Positions 36,990-45,118 of a stretch of DNA of 64,000 bases are shown here, one piece after another. The DNA lies in NCBI RefSeq assembly GCF_903166545.1, contig NZ_CAESCH010000003.1, forward strand, positions 196,130-260,129, read 5' to 3'. The position numbers and the translations under genes were made by a program. The notes beneath the pieces were generated by a model. The model was not told the origin of the DNA and made no database searches. It worked only from the letters and a program-made list of their open reading frames with translations. The first letter of the stretch is position 1. Each line of letters opens with the position of its first letter. This DNA is from Metabacillus schmidteae. GTDB taxonomy: Bacteria; Bacillota; Bacilli; Bacillales; Bacillaceae.

Positions 36990-38447
36990 GTGAAAACTTA
37001 TAACTTAAAACAACAATGGTTCGGTAATGTTAAAGGAGATGTACTATCTGGTATTGTTGTTGCTTTAGCTCTTATACCAGAAGCCATTGCCTTTTCAATC
37101 ATTGCAGGTGTTGATCCTATGGTAGGTTTGTATGCTTCCTTCTGTATTGCTGTGGTCATAGCTTTTGTAGGTGGACGACCAGGTATGATATCAGGTGCAA
37201 CTGGAGCGATGGCTTTATTAATGATTACATTAGTTGCTGATTATGGTCTTCAGTATTTATTAGCAGCAACCATTTTAACAGGTATTATTCAGTTTTTATT
37301 TGGAACATTTAAATTAGCTAGCATTATGAAGTTTGTACCTAGATCGGTCATGGTAGGCTTTGTAAATGCATTAGCGATTATGATCTTTACCTCACAGTTA
37401 CAACATTTTGAAGGAGAATCTTGGGTGATGTACGGTCTCGTCGCCTTAACATTGGCCATCATTTATTTGTTTCCTAAGGTCACAAAAGCAGTTCCTTCTA
37501 CATTAGTAGCCATTATTGTTGTAACAGCCATTGTGATTTTTGGAGATATTGGTGTGAGGGCTGTTGGAGATTTAGGGGTATTAACTCAGAGTTTACCAGT
37601 GTTTTTAATTCCCTCGATCCCTCTTACATTTGAAACATTAGCAATCATATTTCCATACTCATTAGCCCTAGCAATAGTTGGAATGCTTGAATCATTACTG
37701 ACTGCAAATATCGTGGATGATATGACTGATACTGAGAGTAATAAAAATAAGGAAATACGTGGACAAGGATATGCCAATGTCATAACAGGATTCTTCGGTG
37801 GAATGGCTGGCTGTGCTATGCTTGGTCAATCCGTTATTAATGTAAAATCAGGAGGAAATGGTCGTTTATCTTCTTTAGTAGCAGGCATTGTCCTTATGTT
37901 TTTGATTATCGTTTTAGGGGGTATAGTAGTACAAATCCCTATGGCAGCACTAGCTGGAGTTATGATCATGGTTTCCATTGGTACGTTTGATTGGAGTTCT
38001 ATTAAATCTCTTCATAAGATTCCGAAAACTGACGCGGTCGTTATGGTCATCACCGTTTTAACTGTCTTGTACACACATGATCTATCAAAGGGTGTATTAG
38101 CAGGAGTTTTATTAAGTATGATTTTCTTTGCAGCAAAAATTTCAAAGGTGCATATTGAAGAAACAGTACTAAATGATAGAAAAAAAGTTTACAAGGTTCA
38201 AGGTCAGATATTCTTTGCTTCAGTAGCGGACTTAATAAACAAATTCAATTATAGTGATGATGTAAAAGAAGTTGTCATTGATTTATCTCTAGCGCATCTT
38301 TGGGATGATTCAGCAATTGGTGCATTAGATAAAATTGAAATGAAATTTGAACAAAATAATATACATGTTTCTTATGTAGGATTAAACACAGAAAGTCAAA
38401 GGTTAAAGAAAAAAATTGGGGGCTTATCAAAGGCTTCTGGACATTAA
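36990..38447 (+). CDS. SulP-family anion transporter with STAS domain, copy 3
   Basis: The start is GTG 36990, behind AGAGGTGAG; longer readings run through the leader hairpin. The 485-residue protein has the same landmarks as the other copies: [54 protein letters not shown] and a STAS domain with [14 protein letters not shown] UspA gene follows after 26 nt, so this is another sulP-usp operon. The substrate is unknown within the SulP range (sulfate, bicarbonate and others). Confidence 0.9.
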   Translation: MKTYNLKQQWFGNVKGDVLSGIVVALALIPEAIAFSIIAGVDPMVGLYASFCIAVVIAFVGGRPGMISGATGAMALLMITLVADYGLQYLLAATILTGIIQFLFGTFKLASIMKFVPRSVMVGFVNALAIMIFTSQLQHFEGESWVMYGLVALTLAIIYLFPKVTKAVPSTLVAIIVVTAIVIFGDIGVRAVGDLGVLTQSLPVFLIPSIPLTFETLAIIFPYSLALAIVGMLESLLTANIVDDMTDTESNKNKEIRGQGYANVITGFFGGMAGCAMLGQSVINVKSGGNGRLSSLVAGIVLMFLIIVLGGIVVQIPMAALAGVMIMVSIGTFDWSSIKSLHKIPKTDAVVMVITVLTVLYTHDLSKGVLAGVLLSMIFFAAKISKVHIEETVLNDRKKVYKVQGQIFFASVADLINKFNYSDDVKEVVIDLSLAHLWDDSAIGALDKIEMKFEQNNIHVSYVGLNTESQRLKKKIGGLSKASGH

Positions 38448-38473
38448 ATATGACAGTAAATGGAGAGATAAAC

Positions 38474-38884
38474 ATGCAAATCTTATTACCAGCAGATGGA
38501 TCAGAACATTCAGTACGTGCAGCAGAAAAGGCCATTGAAGTTGCGAAGATGTTTAAAGGTAGAATCGATGTGCTATATGTTGTTGATGGAGCAACGTCAA
38601 AAAGCGATGTCTTGCAAAATGTAAGTAAATTTGAAATCGAAAGAAAAAGAAAAGCTAGATTACAGCCGATTGAAGACAGAATTATACATGCAGGGCTAGA
38701 CTATTCAATAATCATAGAACACGGTGAACCGGGACCAACCATTGTAGAATTTGCTAATAGAGGTAATTATGAATGTGTTGTTGTGGGAAGTCGGGGATTA
38801 AATAAGTTACAAACAATGGTTTTGGGAAGCGTATCCCACAAAGTAGTCAAGCGTGTAGAATGTCCTGTAATGGTCATTAAATAA
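38474..38884 (+). CDS. UspA-family universal stress protein, copy 3
   Basis: The start is ATG 38474, behind TGGAGAG. The 136-residue Usp domain begins QILLPADGSEHSVRAAEKA and ends with GSRGLNKLQTMVLGSVSHKV and CPVMVIK, so nucleotide binding should be intact. It is encoded directly after the third SulP transporter. The repeated pairing suggests the Usp protein acts on, or with, the transporter. Confidence 0.9.
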   Translation: MQILLPADGSEHSVRAAEKAIEVAKMFKGRIDVLYVVDGATSKSDVLQNVSKFEIERKRKARLQPIEDRIIHAGLDYSIIIEHGEPGPTIVEFANRGNYECVVVGSRGLNKLQTMVLGSVSHKVVKRVECPVMVIK

Positions 38885-38887
38885 GAA

Positions 38888-38935
38888 AACATAAAAGGGA
38901 AGCATCTATTTAAAGTTGCTTCCCTTTTATGTTTT
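38888..38935. terminator. Strong bidirectional terminator
   Basis: AACATAAAAGGGAAGCA pairs perfectly with TGCTTCCCTTTTATGTT. It serves the UspA gene and the converging excisionase-like gene. Confidence 0.85.
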
Positions 38936-38959
38936 ATCTTTAGAATATAGGATTAGCTA

Positions 38960-39142
38960 TTAAAGTCGCTCTCCTCTTTTTAGCTTTTCTATATGTTCGT
39001 TTAGGTCTTCTTTCTTTACTCGCCAGTGTCTACCTATTTTAAAACCAGGTAATTTCCCTTCTTGGACAAGCTTATATGTAGTCATCTCACTTATTTGCAA
39101 ATACTTTGCTACTTGAGCTATTGTCATGATCTCAGGTTCCAT
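38960..39142 (-). CDS. Excisionase-like small HTH protein, 60 residues
   Basis: The 60-residue protein is a single MerR-like/excisionase helix-turn-helix (HTH_17): MTIAQVAKYLQISEMTTYKL followed by KLPGFKIGRHWRVKKEDL. Such proteins bind DNA as small regulators or as excisionases of mobile elements. A GGAGG site precedes the start on the minus strand. No integrase is nearby, so a regulatory role on the cargo genes is more likely than excision. Confidence 0.85.
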   Translation of the reverse strand: MEPEIMTIAQVAKYLQISEMTTYKLVQEGKLPGFKIGRHWRVKKEDLNEHIEKLKRGERL

Positions 39143-39445
39143 ATAGAAACCTCCTAACTTTGGAATTACAAGTTTATTATATCATAGCAAGTACATGAAT
39201 TTTTAGAAAAAAGGATCTCTTGGTAAATTTATTATATAGTATTCCCGTAAAGACCAATTAATAGGTGTATTAAAGAAAATTTAAATGTGATTTGGTGAAT
39301 TTGAAAAATTAGATATGTCTATAAAAGAAATTATTGTAATTTTATGTTAAATTAACTACTAGAGTTAATTTTAAAAATAATGAATTTTAATTCTTCAATG
39401 ACGATTAAATAGAACTTCTACATATTTTAAAGGGAGTGGAAATGC

Positions 39446-40213
39446 TTGTATAAGATTGTTTATTTTGATGAAGGTTCTGCAACAGATTTTCTGCAAATCC
39501 ATTATGGAGGAAATATAGAGGTAGTTGATGAAGATAATGGAAAGTTTACTTATAAAGTTGGTGGTTCAGTCGATGGAAAGGTTGGAGCTGGAAATAGTTT
39601 CTTTTCATTGATTAAAGCAAGTATTTCTCTAAATGGTAATGCAAATATAGAAAAGTCAAAGGATTCAATCCTAAAATCTACTATAACCAATACTCTTTTA
39701 TCAGACTTTGTAAAATTTGCAAATAGTGAAGAAAATAATAAACAAATTAGCGTTTTTAATGGTTTTAATGTAGATTCAATAAGAAATTCATTTACATTTA
39801 TAAAAATGTATTCTCCATATATTAAGCTACTTAAAGAAGATACCGAATATACAAAAGATTTAGCTGACTTTAACTTTATAGAAATTGACGACATTCTTAA
39901 AGGAGCAAAAGGATACTATGAGTTACTAGCTGTTAAAGGTGAAGAAAAATCAATTCTTCGTTTTAATATTAATTCTTTTAGAAATAGTTATACTCTAACA
40001 GATTTAACAAAAATGGATTTAACATACTATGGCATAAAAGTGGGGGAATGTAATTTAGAAGATTTATTAGTAGAAAATGAATTTCCTAAGGATGAAGAAA
40101 TTAAAAAATTGACAGCAGAAGAAATATTTAATGAACAAAAAAATGATGACACAAGAATTAGTTTAAATATTTACGATGTGTTGTTAGCAGGGATTTCAGG
40201 AGAAAAAGTATGA
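39446..40213 (+). CDS. DUF6414-like protein, 255 residues
   Basis: The start is TTG 39446, behind AAGGGAG. The N-terminus KIVYFDEGSATDFLQIHYGG and the following glycine/serine-rich region with STITNTLLSDFVKFAN resemble the DUF6414 family; this is recognition by pattern, not by search. No catalytic motif is evident. Its last four bases overlap the start of an AAA+ ATPase gene (ATGA), so the two are translationally coupled. The pair is the cargo closest to the right transposon end, a common place for defence genes in Tn7-like elements. Confidence 0.6.
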   Translation: MYKIVYFDEGSATDFLQIHYGGNIEVVDEDNGKFTYKVGGSVDGKVGAGNSFFSLIKASISLNGNANIEKSKDSILKSTITNTLLSDFVKFANSEENNKQISVFNGFNVDSIRNSFTFIKMYSPYIKLLKEDTEYTKDLADFNFIEIDDILKGAKGYYELLAVKGEEKSILRFNINSFRNSYTLTDLTKMDLTYYGIKVGECNLEDLLVENEFPKDEEIKKLTAEEIFNEQKNDDTRISLNIYDVLLAGISGEKV

Positions 40214-41292
40214 AATTTATAGTGTTTAATGGACCACTGGATGAATTTGAAAAAATAGTACCCAGTGAATATACCAATTCATTAACAAGTGTTGTTAGCG
40301 CAATGGATATGGTTTTTAAGGGAAACGAAATTAATCTTAGTATATTTGATTCACTTATTGTATATTCAGATGAGTATTCAGGTGTAAAAGAACATTTTAT
40401 AGATGGGTTTATAAACTATATTTGTCTTTATGCTGAAAGGTTAGAGTTTGAAGAAGTGTATTTACATAATCCCCCAAAGAAAATTGTAGAACAACTACAG
40501 AACCATATATCTACTATTGAGTTAGAGGTTATCAATTATGTTTACAAAAGATTAACTGTTAAGAGATTAAGTAATATGAAGGAAAAGTTTGATTCAATTA
40601 TTTATGGACAGGAACATGTAAAAAAAGAGATATTACAAACATTATATCCATTGACGAATAAGAGGAAGAATAAACCTAAGGTTCTTATGTTATATGGCCC
40701 TCCTGGTGTCGGGAAGACTGAGACAGCTAAGTTAATTAACGAGGTTTTAAACGGAAAAAAACTATTTAGGAAACAGTTATCTATGTTCCACAATGATAAC
40801 ATATACTCATATATCTTTGGAGATAAGGTTTTCTCTCTAGCGAAGGACCTTATTGAAAGGGAAACTAACGTTTTGTTATTGGATGAGTTTGATAAAGCAC
40901 ATCCTTTATTCTACAGCGCTTTTTATGAAATGTTTGACGAGGGACAATTTGAAGATAAATATTACAAAGTAAAGTTAGATAATACAATCATATTGTGTAC
41001 ATCTAATTATAATTCTCCAAAAGAAATAAAAGAAAAACTTGGTTCAGCAATATATTCTCGGTTTGACAATATTATTGAATTCAAAGAGTTATCTGAAATA
41101 GCGAAGTTGAAAATACTTGATAAAGTATATGAAGAAGAATTAATTCATTTCAAAAAGGCTGATCGTGAGTATCTGAAAAACTTATCTATTTTAGATAAGA
41201 TGAAAAAAGTAATAAATCAATATGATAATGCAAGGGAAATACGAAAATCATTAATAAAAGTGTTATCGTATCCCTTTGTTGAAAAATTATAA
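40210..41292 (+). CDS. AAA+ ATPase, ClpA/B-like, 360 residues
   Basis: The single AAA+ module occupies about residues 130-340: Walker A GPPGVGKTE (K169), Walker B LLLDEFDKAH (D225, E226), sensor-1 LCTSNYNS and an arginine-finger-type SRFDNIIEF. These features resemble the second ring of Clp/Hsp100 unfoldases. The N-terminal 120 residues are not a Clp N-domain and match nothing recognised. It is coupled to the DUF6414-like gene. A partner-specific remodelling or switch ATPase in a two-gene defence module is the most plausible role. Confidence 0.75.
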   Translation: MKFIVFNGPLDEFEKIVPSEYTNSLTSVVSAMDMVFKGNEINLSIFDSLIVYSDEYSGVKEHFIDGFINYICLYAERLEFEEVYLHNPPKKIVEQLQNHISTIELEVINYVYKRLTVKRLSNMKEKFDSIIYGQEHVKKEILQTLYPLTNKRKNKPKVLMLYGPPGVGKTETAKLINEVLNGKKLFRKQLSMFHNDNIYSYIFGDKVFSLAKDLIERETNVLLLDEFDKAHPLFYSAFYEMFDEGQFEDKYYKVKLDNTIILCTSNYNSPKEIKEKLGSAIYSRFDNIIEFKELSEIAKLKILDKVYEEELIHFKKADREYLKNLSILDKMKKVINQYDNAREIRKSLIKVLSYPFVEKL

Positions 41293-41508
41293 TGACAAAT
41301 CATATAAGATAGAAATTAGAAAAAATTTTGAGTAATTCTTTACTACATTTAAAATTGTGAAATAAAAGGATTTTCATAATAAACAAATAAAGAACAACTT
41401 TTATTATAAATATTAACTCTTACAATTATATAGACCTTTCAAGCTAATCACTTCTTAATTTAGTTAAAAGATTTTTTGTATCTACTAATAGTATTATATA
41501 ATATAAAT

Positions 41509-41642
41509 TTTTCCGATTAATTATGGAAATTATTCTATTTGATTTAAATTAACTAATCTTATTCCGGTTAATTATGACAAAATCACTTTTAGTAAATATT
41601 GAATAAATAGGACTGCATTCCGACAAATTATGAAAAATTACA
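41509..41642 (+). repeat. Right end of the Tn7-like element with three TnsB-type sites
   Basis: Three repeats in inverted orientation to the left end lie at about 41509-41528 (TTCCGATTAATTATGGAAA), 41561-41580 (ATTCCGGTTAATTATGACAA) and 41617-41642 (ATTCCGACAAATTATG, ending TTACA). Spacing is about 50 nt, wider than at the left end, so the two ends can be distinguished by the transposase. The 200 nt before them are AT-rich and without genes. Confidence 0.85.
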
Positions 41643-42685
41643 TTCAGGAATTAGTAGACCAATATGGTGAATCAGTTATGGAGTGTGGAGTTAAAGTCTC
41701 AAGTGATCAAGGTAATTCTTGTGGGAGTGCGGGAAGTAGGCAAGGCTGCTGGACATGCGGAATGGTCAGTGGCAAAGATCCCATGCTTACACGCCATATA
41801 CAAGAAGGTAAAACTAAATATCAATATCTTTTGGACTGGAAAACTCTTATGCTTCGAATGAGAAACGACATTCGTTATCGTGAAGTTCTTCCGAGACAAC
41901 AATTTAATAAAAAACTTAAGGAATTGTCTCAAGATCGAAATGAAAGTAATCAAGTTGAACTTTTTGAATTAGCTGAGAATCCTCACATTGACCGCTATAA
42001 CACATTTAAACGAGCGGAATATAATGAGTATGCTCCTGGTGCAATGACCGTAGAAGGTAGAAGAATATTGTTAGAATATCTTTTATATATTCAAGAGCAG
42101 ACCGGATACAAATTAATTCATGAGTACGAAATTGATGCAATCCTTGATTGTTGGGAAGAAACTGATGGCATAGTGGTTTCTCGAAATGAATTAACATCTA
42201 AAGAGTTTTTATATGATGGTGAACTAATCTTCCTTCCGGATAAGAAAGTGAATAAAAAGCTAACCCAAAATCCTAATCCCGTCTTCTATGTAGATATAGA
42301 CTTAAAAATGGAGGAAGGGGAGCTTTATGAGTTCTTTAAAGAACGTCAACAGGCTACTGGTAAGAGTTATTTCTTTTTCCCTAAAACTTTTGACGTCAGA
42401 GAAAAAACGTTGGTATGGAATAAAGTATCCTTTGTTGTGTGCGGAAAAGGTGTTCAGGATTCATTCCAGGCCCATGAGTTAGTATATGAATGGTTAGGTT
42501 GGGTCTATGGTTCCTTTAACGAAAAAACTAAAAAAGCAGCTCTAGATCACTTGCTACTTAGTGCGATTGGAGAAGGAGTTCTTACAAAAATAGAAGAGAA
42601 TAAAAAGAAAGAATTGTCCAATTTGCCGAAAGTGGAAATTCCGCTTGTTGAGCATGATAATGGACAGTTTAGTTTAGCAATTTAA
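41630..42685 (+). pseudogene. DndC-like PP-loop/PAPS-reductase-family gene, 3' fragment
   Basis: The open frame starts at an ATG inside the transposon end, but the genuine gene sequence begins at 41648 after the TTCAG duplication. It continues the 5' fragment exactly: ..VKLQ then ELVDQYGE. NSCGSAGSRQGCWTCGMVSGKD provides the three remaining cluster cysteines, in the DndC spacing, and 300 further residues follow. No ribosome site precedes the ATG. The reassembled protein would be 572 residues. No DndB, DndD or DndE gene is in view. Confidence 0.85.
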
Positions 42686-42704
42686 TAAAAAGGAGAGTTT
42701 CTAT

Positions 42705-42893
42705 ATGGTGAATAGATATGAATATAAAGGTTATACCTTATTTGTACAATACGAGGATCATTTTAGTTATGTTGCTATTTGTAATGGTTATGAGGTGTGT
42801 CGAGGTACGTCTATTAATATTACAAAAGCAAAGTTCCAAACACTAATAGATTCGGGGTTACAAATAAAACAACCAAGAGTTATAGGTGAATAA
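42705..42893 (+). CDS. Hypothetical protein, 62 residues
   Basis: No family was recognised. It begins at ATG 42705 behind AAAGGAG, 19 nt after the DndC-like gene. The small protein looks like beta strands followed by one helix and has no cysteine motif. It was probably cotranscribed with the DndC-like gene before the transposon arrived. Confidence 0.6.
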   Translation: MVNRYEYKGYTLFVQYEDHFSYVAICNGYEVCRGTSINITKAKFQTLIDSGLQIKQPRVIGE

Positions 42894-42897
42894 ATTT

Positions 42898-42932
42898 ACA
42901 AAAGGGAGGACAATTTTCTCCCTTTTGTATTA
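42898..42932 (+). terminator. Rho-independent terminator
   Basis: ACAAAAGGGAG pairs with CTCCCTTTTGT. It closes the DndC-like operon. Confidence 0.8.
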
Positions 42933-43048
42933 TTTATAAATCTTGTTTAATTAATAGTCTCTTATGATTAATAAGTTAAACCTTTATCGAGTATATAAAA
43001 AATCTAATAAAAATTAATATGAAAAATATCTAAGGGAGTGTAAGGAAT

Positions 43049-43498
43049 ATGTTATCCAAAAAACATAGAGTAGTAGCGGAACAAGCTCTTGAGTCATATA
43101 TAGAGTCCTCGCCACTAACTCCGGAGTCTATTAACAGAGGCTGTTGTGAGGATTTTGCTGAATGTCTTAATTGGTCATATACTCATGAAGGTTTAAATCA
43201 GCATGAATACTGTTGTACTTTTGACTTTATATGCTCTAATGTAAACATTGATGATTATAGTGGAGATTGTGAATGTATAAAAGATTGGCAAGAGGATTCT
43301 ATGACCTCTCTCGGTGTCCCTTTTAAGTATTTTCAAGAATATAGAAAAAAAGTAGAGAAATTTGATCCGAAAAGTTTGGTTTGTTATCACGTATGGTTGT
43401 TTGATGGAAAATATCATTATGATTCTGAGTGCTTAGACGGGGTAATAAATCCTTTAGAATTACCATTCTTTCAAAGACTTACAAAGGGGAAAAACTAA
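43049..43498 (+). CDS. Hypothetical protein with papain-like Cys/His pattern, 149 residues
   Basis: The start is ATG 43049, behind AAGGGAG. The N-terminal part has a GCCEDFAE helix start, and the C-terminal part has HVWLFDGKYHYDSE. A cysteine at a helix start and a later histidine on a strand is the arrangement of papain-like (NlpC/P60, transglutaminase-type) enzymes. This is suggestive only. Ten cysteines, high for a cytosolic protein, could instead bind metal. No signal peptide is seen. Confidence 0.5.
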   Translation: MLSKKHRVVAEQALESYIESSPLTPESINRGCCEDFAECLNWSYTHEGLNQHEYCCTFDFICSNVNIDDYSGDCECIKDWQEDSMTSLGVPFKYFQEYRKKVEKFDPKSLVCYHVWLFDGKYHYDSECLDGVINPLELPFFQRLTKGKN

Positions 43499-43538
43499 TA
43501 AAGGAAAATATTTAGATATGCTATTGGTAAGGAAACAT

Positions 43539-43579
43539 GTTTATAGAAGGTCTTATAAATATTAAAACCTTCTATAAAC
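43539..43579 (+). terminator. Long hairpin after the 149-residue gene
   Basis: GTTTATAGAAGGT and ACCTTCTATAAAC form a perfect 13-bp stem with a 15-nt loop. No T run follows, so termination is uncertain; transcript stabilisation is also possible. Confidence 0.5.
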
Positions 43580-43640
43580 GAAAATTCAATTACCTAATTA
43601 AAAAAGAGCGTATAGAATAAATTTGAGGAGGAAGTTCAAA

Positions 43641-44300
43641 ATGTATAAAAAAGATATGAGTGATAAATTAAAGAATTGGAGTTTTTATGTATTTCTGTTT
43701 ATGATAATATCTCTTTGTTTCTTATTAATATTAGGTTCAATGAATTCGCTTATTAAAGAAATAATAGCATCTGTTATAACTGGTGTATTTGTTACCTGGA
43801 TTTTATCATCGCTTGGTACTCTATATTTTCTAGCAAAGGTAAGAAAATTGAAGATTCAAGACCTAAATTTGGATTCTATGCATGATCCTAAAGTGATAGG
43901 GGAAATTGGAAATTTTGCACTTTTCACATATCCGCAGAGGTTTGCTTTTTGTTTGGGATTACTAACAGTTATTGTAGGTTACTCGATATTAATTGGTACT
44001 TTCCAAAATTGGAATCTAAGTGATTTCGGAACAGGGATTACAGTTTTTGGTTTGGGTTTAACGATTGCTACCTTACTCGAAGCAGATGTAAAGGAAAGAA
44101 GATTGTATAGAATTGAACAGATTCAATTTAACACTAGTAACCAAGAAATAAAGAATATAAAAAATTCGATAGATAACATATCTGAGAATTTAGATAGAAT
44201 CCAAGAAATAGAAGAGATAAAAAAATCAATAGACATTTTGTTTCAGAAATTAGATAGGATTAATGAAAAAGAAAAAAGCAAGAAAAGATACCAAAGATAA
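43641..44300 (+). CDS. Membrane protein with C-terminal coiled coil, 219 residues
   Basis: The start is ATG 43641, 10 nt after GAGGAGG. Four hydrophobic segments lie near residues 14-34, 38-60, 105-125 and 130-150, as two hairpins. A cytosolic coiled coil of repeated I/L heptads (about 165-212, with IKNSIDNISENLDRIQEIEEIKKS-type repeats) follows. It is unrecognised as a family. The layout suggests a small oligomeric membrane sensor or effector. It stands alone between two noncoding regions. Confidence 0.65.
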   Translation: MYKKDMSDKLKNWSFYVFLFMIISLCFLLILGSMNSLIKEIIASVITGVFVTWILSSLGTLYFLAKVRKLKIQDLNLDSMHDPKVIGEIGNFALFTYPQRFAFCLGLLTVIVGYSILIGTFQNWNLSDFGTGITVFGLGLTIATLLEADVKERRLYRIEQIQFNTSNQEIKNIKNSIDNISENLDRIQEIEEIKKSIDILFQKLDRINEKEKSKKRYQR

Positions 44301-44433
44301 TAAGGGAGGCTCTAAGGATCCACCTTTATTATCTATGTGTTAGCTTTATCATTAACATATAATCCAATAATATATACTGTGAAATTAGGAGAAAAATAAC
44401 CTTTTCCACAGAGGAGATTTCAGAATATGTAAC

Positions 44434-44462
44434 TTGTTATTTAAATGTAGCTATAGTAAGAT
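44434..44462 (+). promoter_or_regulatory. Promoter of leader RNA copy 2
   Basis: TTGTTA and TAAGAT are separated by 17 nt. The -10 box is weak (4 of 6), but it ends 34 nt before the conserved RNA, matching the distance at copies 1 and 3. Confidence 0.5.
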
Positions 44463-44496
44463 AGTTGTATATTACTTTTTCTTTATTCTTTTTTTT

Positions 44497-44612
44497 GCAA
44501 CCTATTTATTGGTTAGCTGTTTACTTATCAAACTATAAGCACTCTTTGGAGTGATCTGTACACATTTAGTTAATCTATTTGTGTCTAACAGACATTCCAA
44601 GAGTGCTTTTTT
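44497..44612 (+). ncRNA. Structured leader RNA, copy 2 of 3, ending in a terminator
   Basis: The first stem reads AACC/GGTT where copies 1 and 3 have GACC/GGTC, a compensating change. The element then keeps AGCTGTT and CAAAC. The terminator stem is AGCACTCTTTGGA/TCCAAGAGTGCT with apical ACACA/TGTGT, then a T run. It precedes the 115-residue gene and SSB. Confidence 0.75.
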
Positions 44613-44623
44613 GCGTTATCAAA

Positions 44624-44639
44624 AAACTTTTGGAAAGAG
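44624..44639 (+). promoter_or_regulatory. Conserved box AAACTTTTGGAAAGAG, copy 2
   Basis: It matches the box at 10873 with one change (A to G). It ends 9 nt before the ATG at 44649 and supplies its ribosome site. Confidence 0.6.
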
Positions 44640-44648
44640 GTAGATTGT

Positions 44649-44996
44649 ATGCAATTATTAGGAGATGTATTAGGAGCGAAAAGAGACGTGGTGACTGATT
44701 TACAGGTTGCTACTGCAAAACAAACTCATTTCTTTAAGAAACGTTTAAAGGTAGAGATCACATTAAAGGATGGTACTCGTCGTTATTTCAGATGTAAGTC
44801 TATTCATAAGGATGAAGCAATTCAAGAAGTTTTATATTTCGTGGATTGTATTGAGAAGGAATTACATCAGAATATTGTTTGGCGTTTTACTGACGAAAAT
44901 CAATATTATTTCGGATCAAAATTACCAGACCGACCATCAAAGAAATTTAGTGTGAAAAAGGCACTAGTAGATTTCTTTTTCCCATTAGAGGATTAA
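44649..44996 (+). CDS. Hypothetical protein, 115 residues
   Basis: No family was recognised. The ATG follows the conserved box, whose GGAAAGAGG half is the ribosome site. The protein is basic in its middle (KKRLKVEITLKDGTRRYFRCKS) and ends in a short hydrophobic and acidic tail. It is the first gene after leader RNA copy 2 and about 120 nt upstream of SSB, so a DNA-related role is possible but unproven. Confidence 0.6.
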   Translation: MQLLGDVLGAKRDVVTDLQVATAKQTHFFKKRLKVEITLKDGTRRYFRCKSIHKDEAIQEVLYFVDCIEKELHQNIVWRFTDENQYYFGSKLPDRPSKKFSVKKALVDFFFPLED

Positions 44997-45050
44997 AAAT
45001 TGAGTTAACTAGTGGTTGCAGCAAAAAAAAGAAAAGAGAGTAATAGTAAA

Positions 45051-45096
45051 AAACTTTTAGAAAGAGTTTATGGACAATAAATGTCTATTTTATTGA
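45051..45096 (+). promoter_or_regulatory. Conserved box copy 3 with an eight-codon open frame before ssb
   Basis: AAACTTTTAGAAAGAG (45051-45066) is followed 3 nt later by an ATG that opens a frame of eight codons (MDNKCLFY) ending at 45096, just before the ssb ribosome site. No leader RNA copy precedes it. The tiny frame may be a leader peptide or simply a relic. Confidence 0.4.
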
Positions 45097-45118
45097 AATT
45101 AGGAGAGTGAAATATTTC

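Larger units (their letters stand above)
15155..41642 (+). mobile_element. Tn7-like transposon, 26,488 bp, complete
   Basis: The element starts TGTAAATTTTCATAATT at 15155 and ends AATTATGAAAAATTACA at 41642, near-perfect inverted repeats with TGT..ACA tips as in Tn7. The 5-bp duplication TTCAG flanks it (15150-15154 and 41643-41647). Each end carries three copies of a repeat with core CATAATT-NNN-CGGAAT. It encodes TnsA, TnsB, TnsC and two TnsD/TniQ-type proteins; no TnsE was recognised. Cargo lies between 23.7 and 41.3 kb. Deleting it with one TTCAG rejoins the DndC-like gene in frame. Confidence 0.96.

Noticed and set aside
38960..39142. Excisionase of an integrated prophage or ICE
   Set aside because: No integrase or attachment-site repeat is nearby; the small HTH is more simply a regulator in the transposon cargo.
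14474..42685. A complete Dnd phosphorothioation system
   Set aside because: Only the split DndC-like gene is present; no DndA, DndB, DndD or DndE relatives lie on either side.
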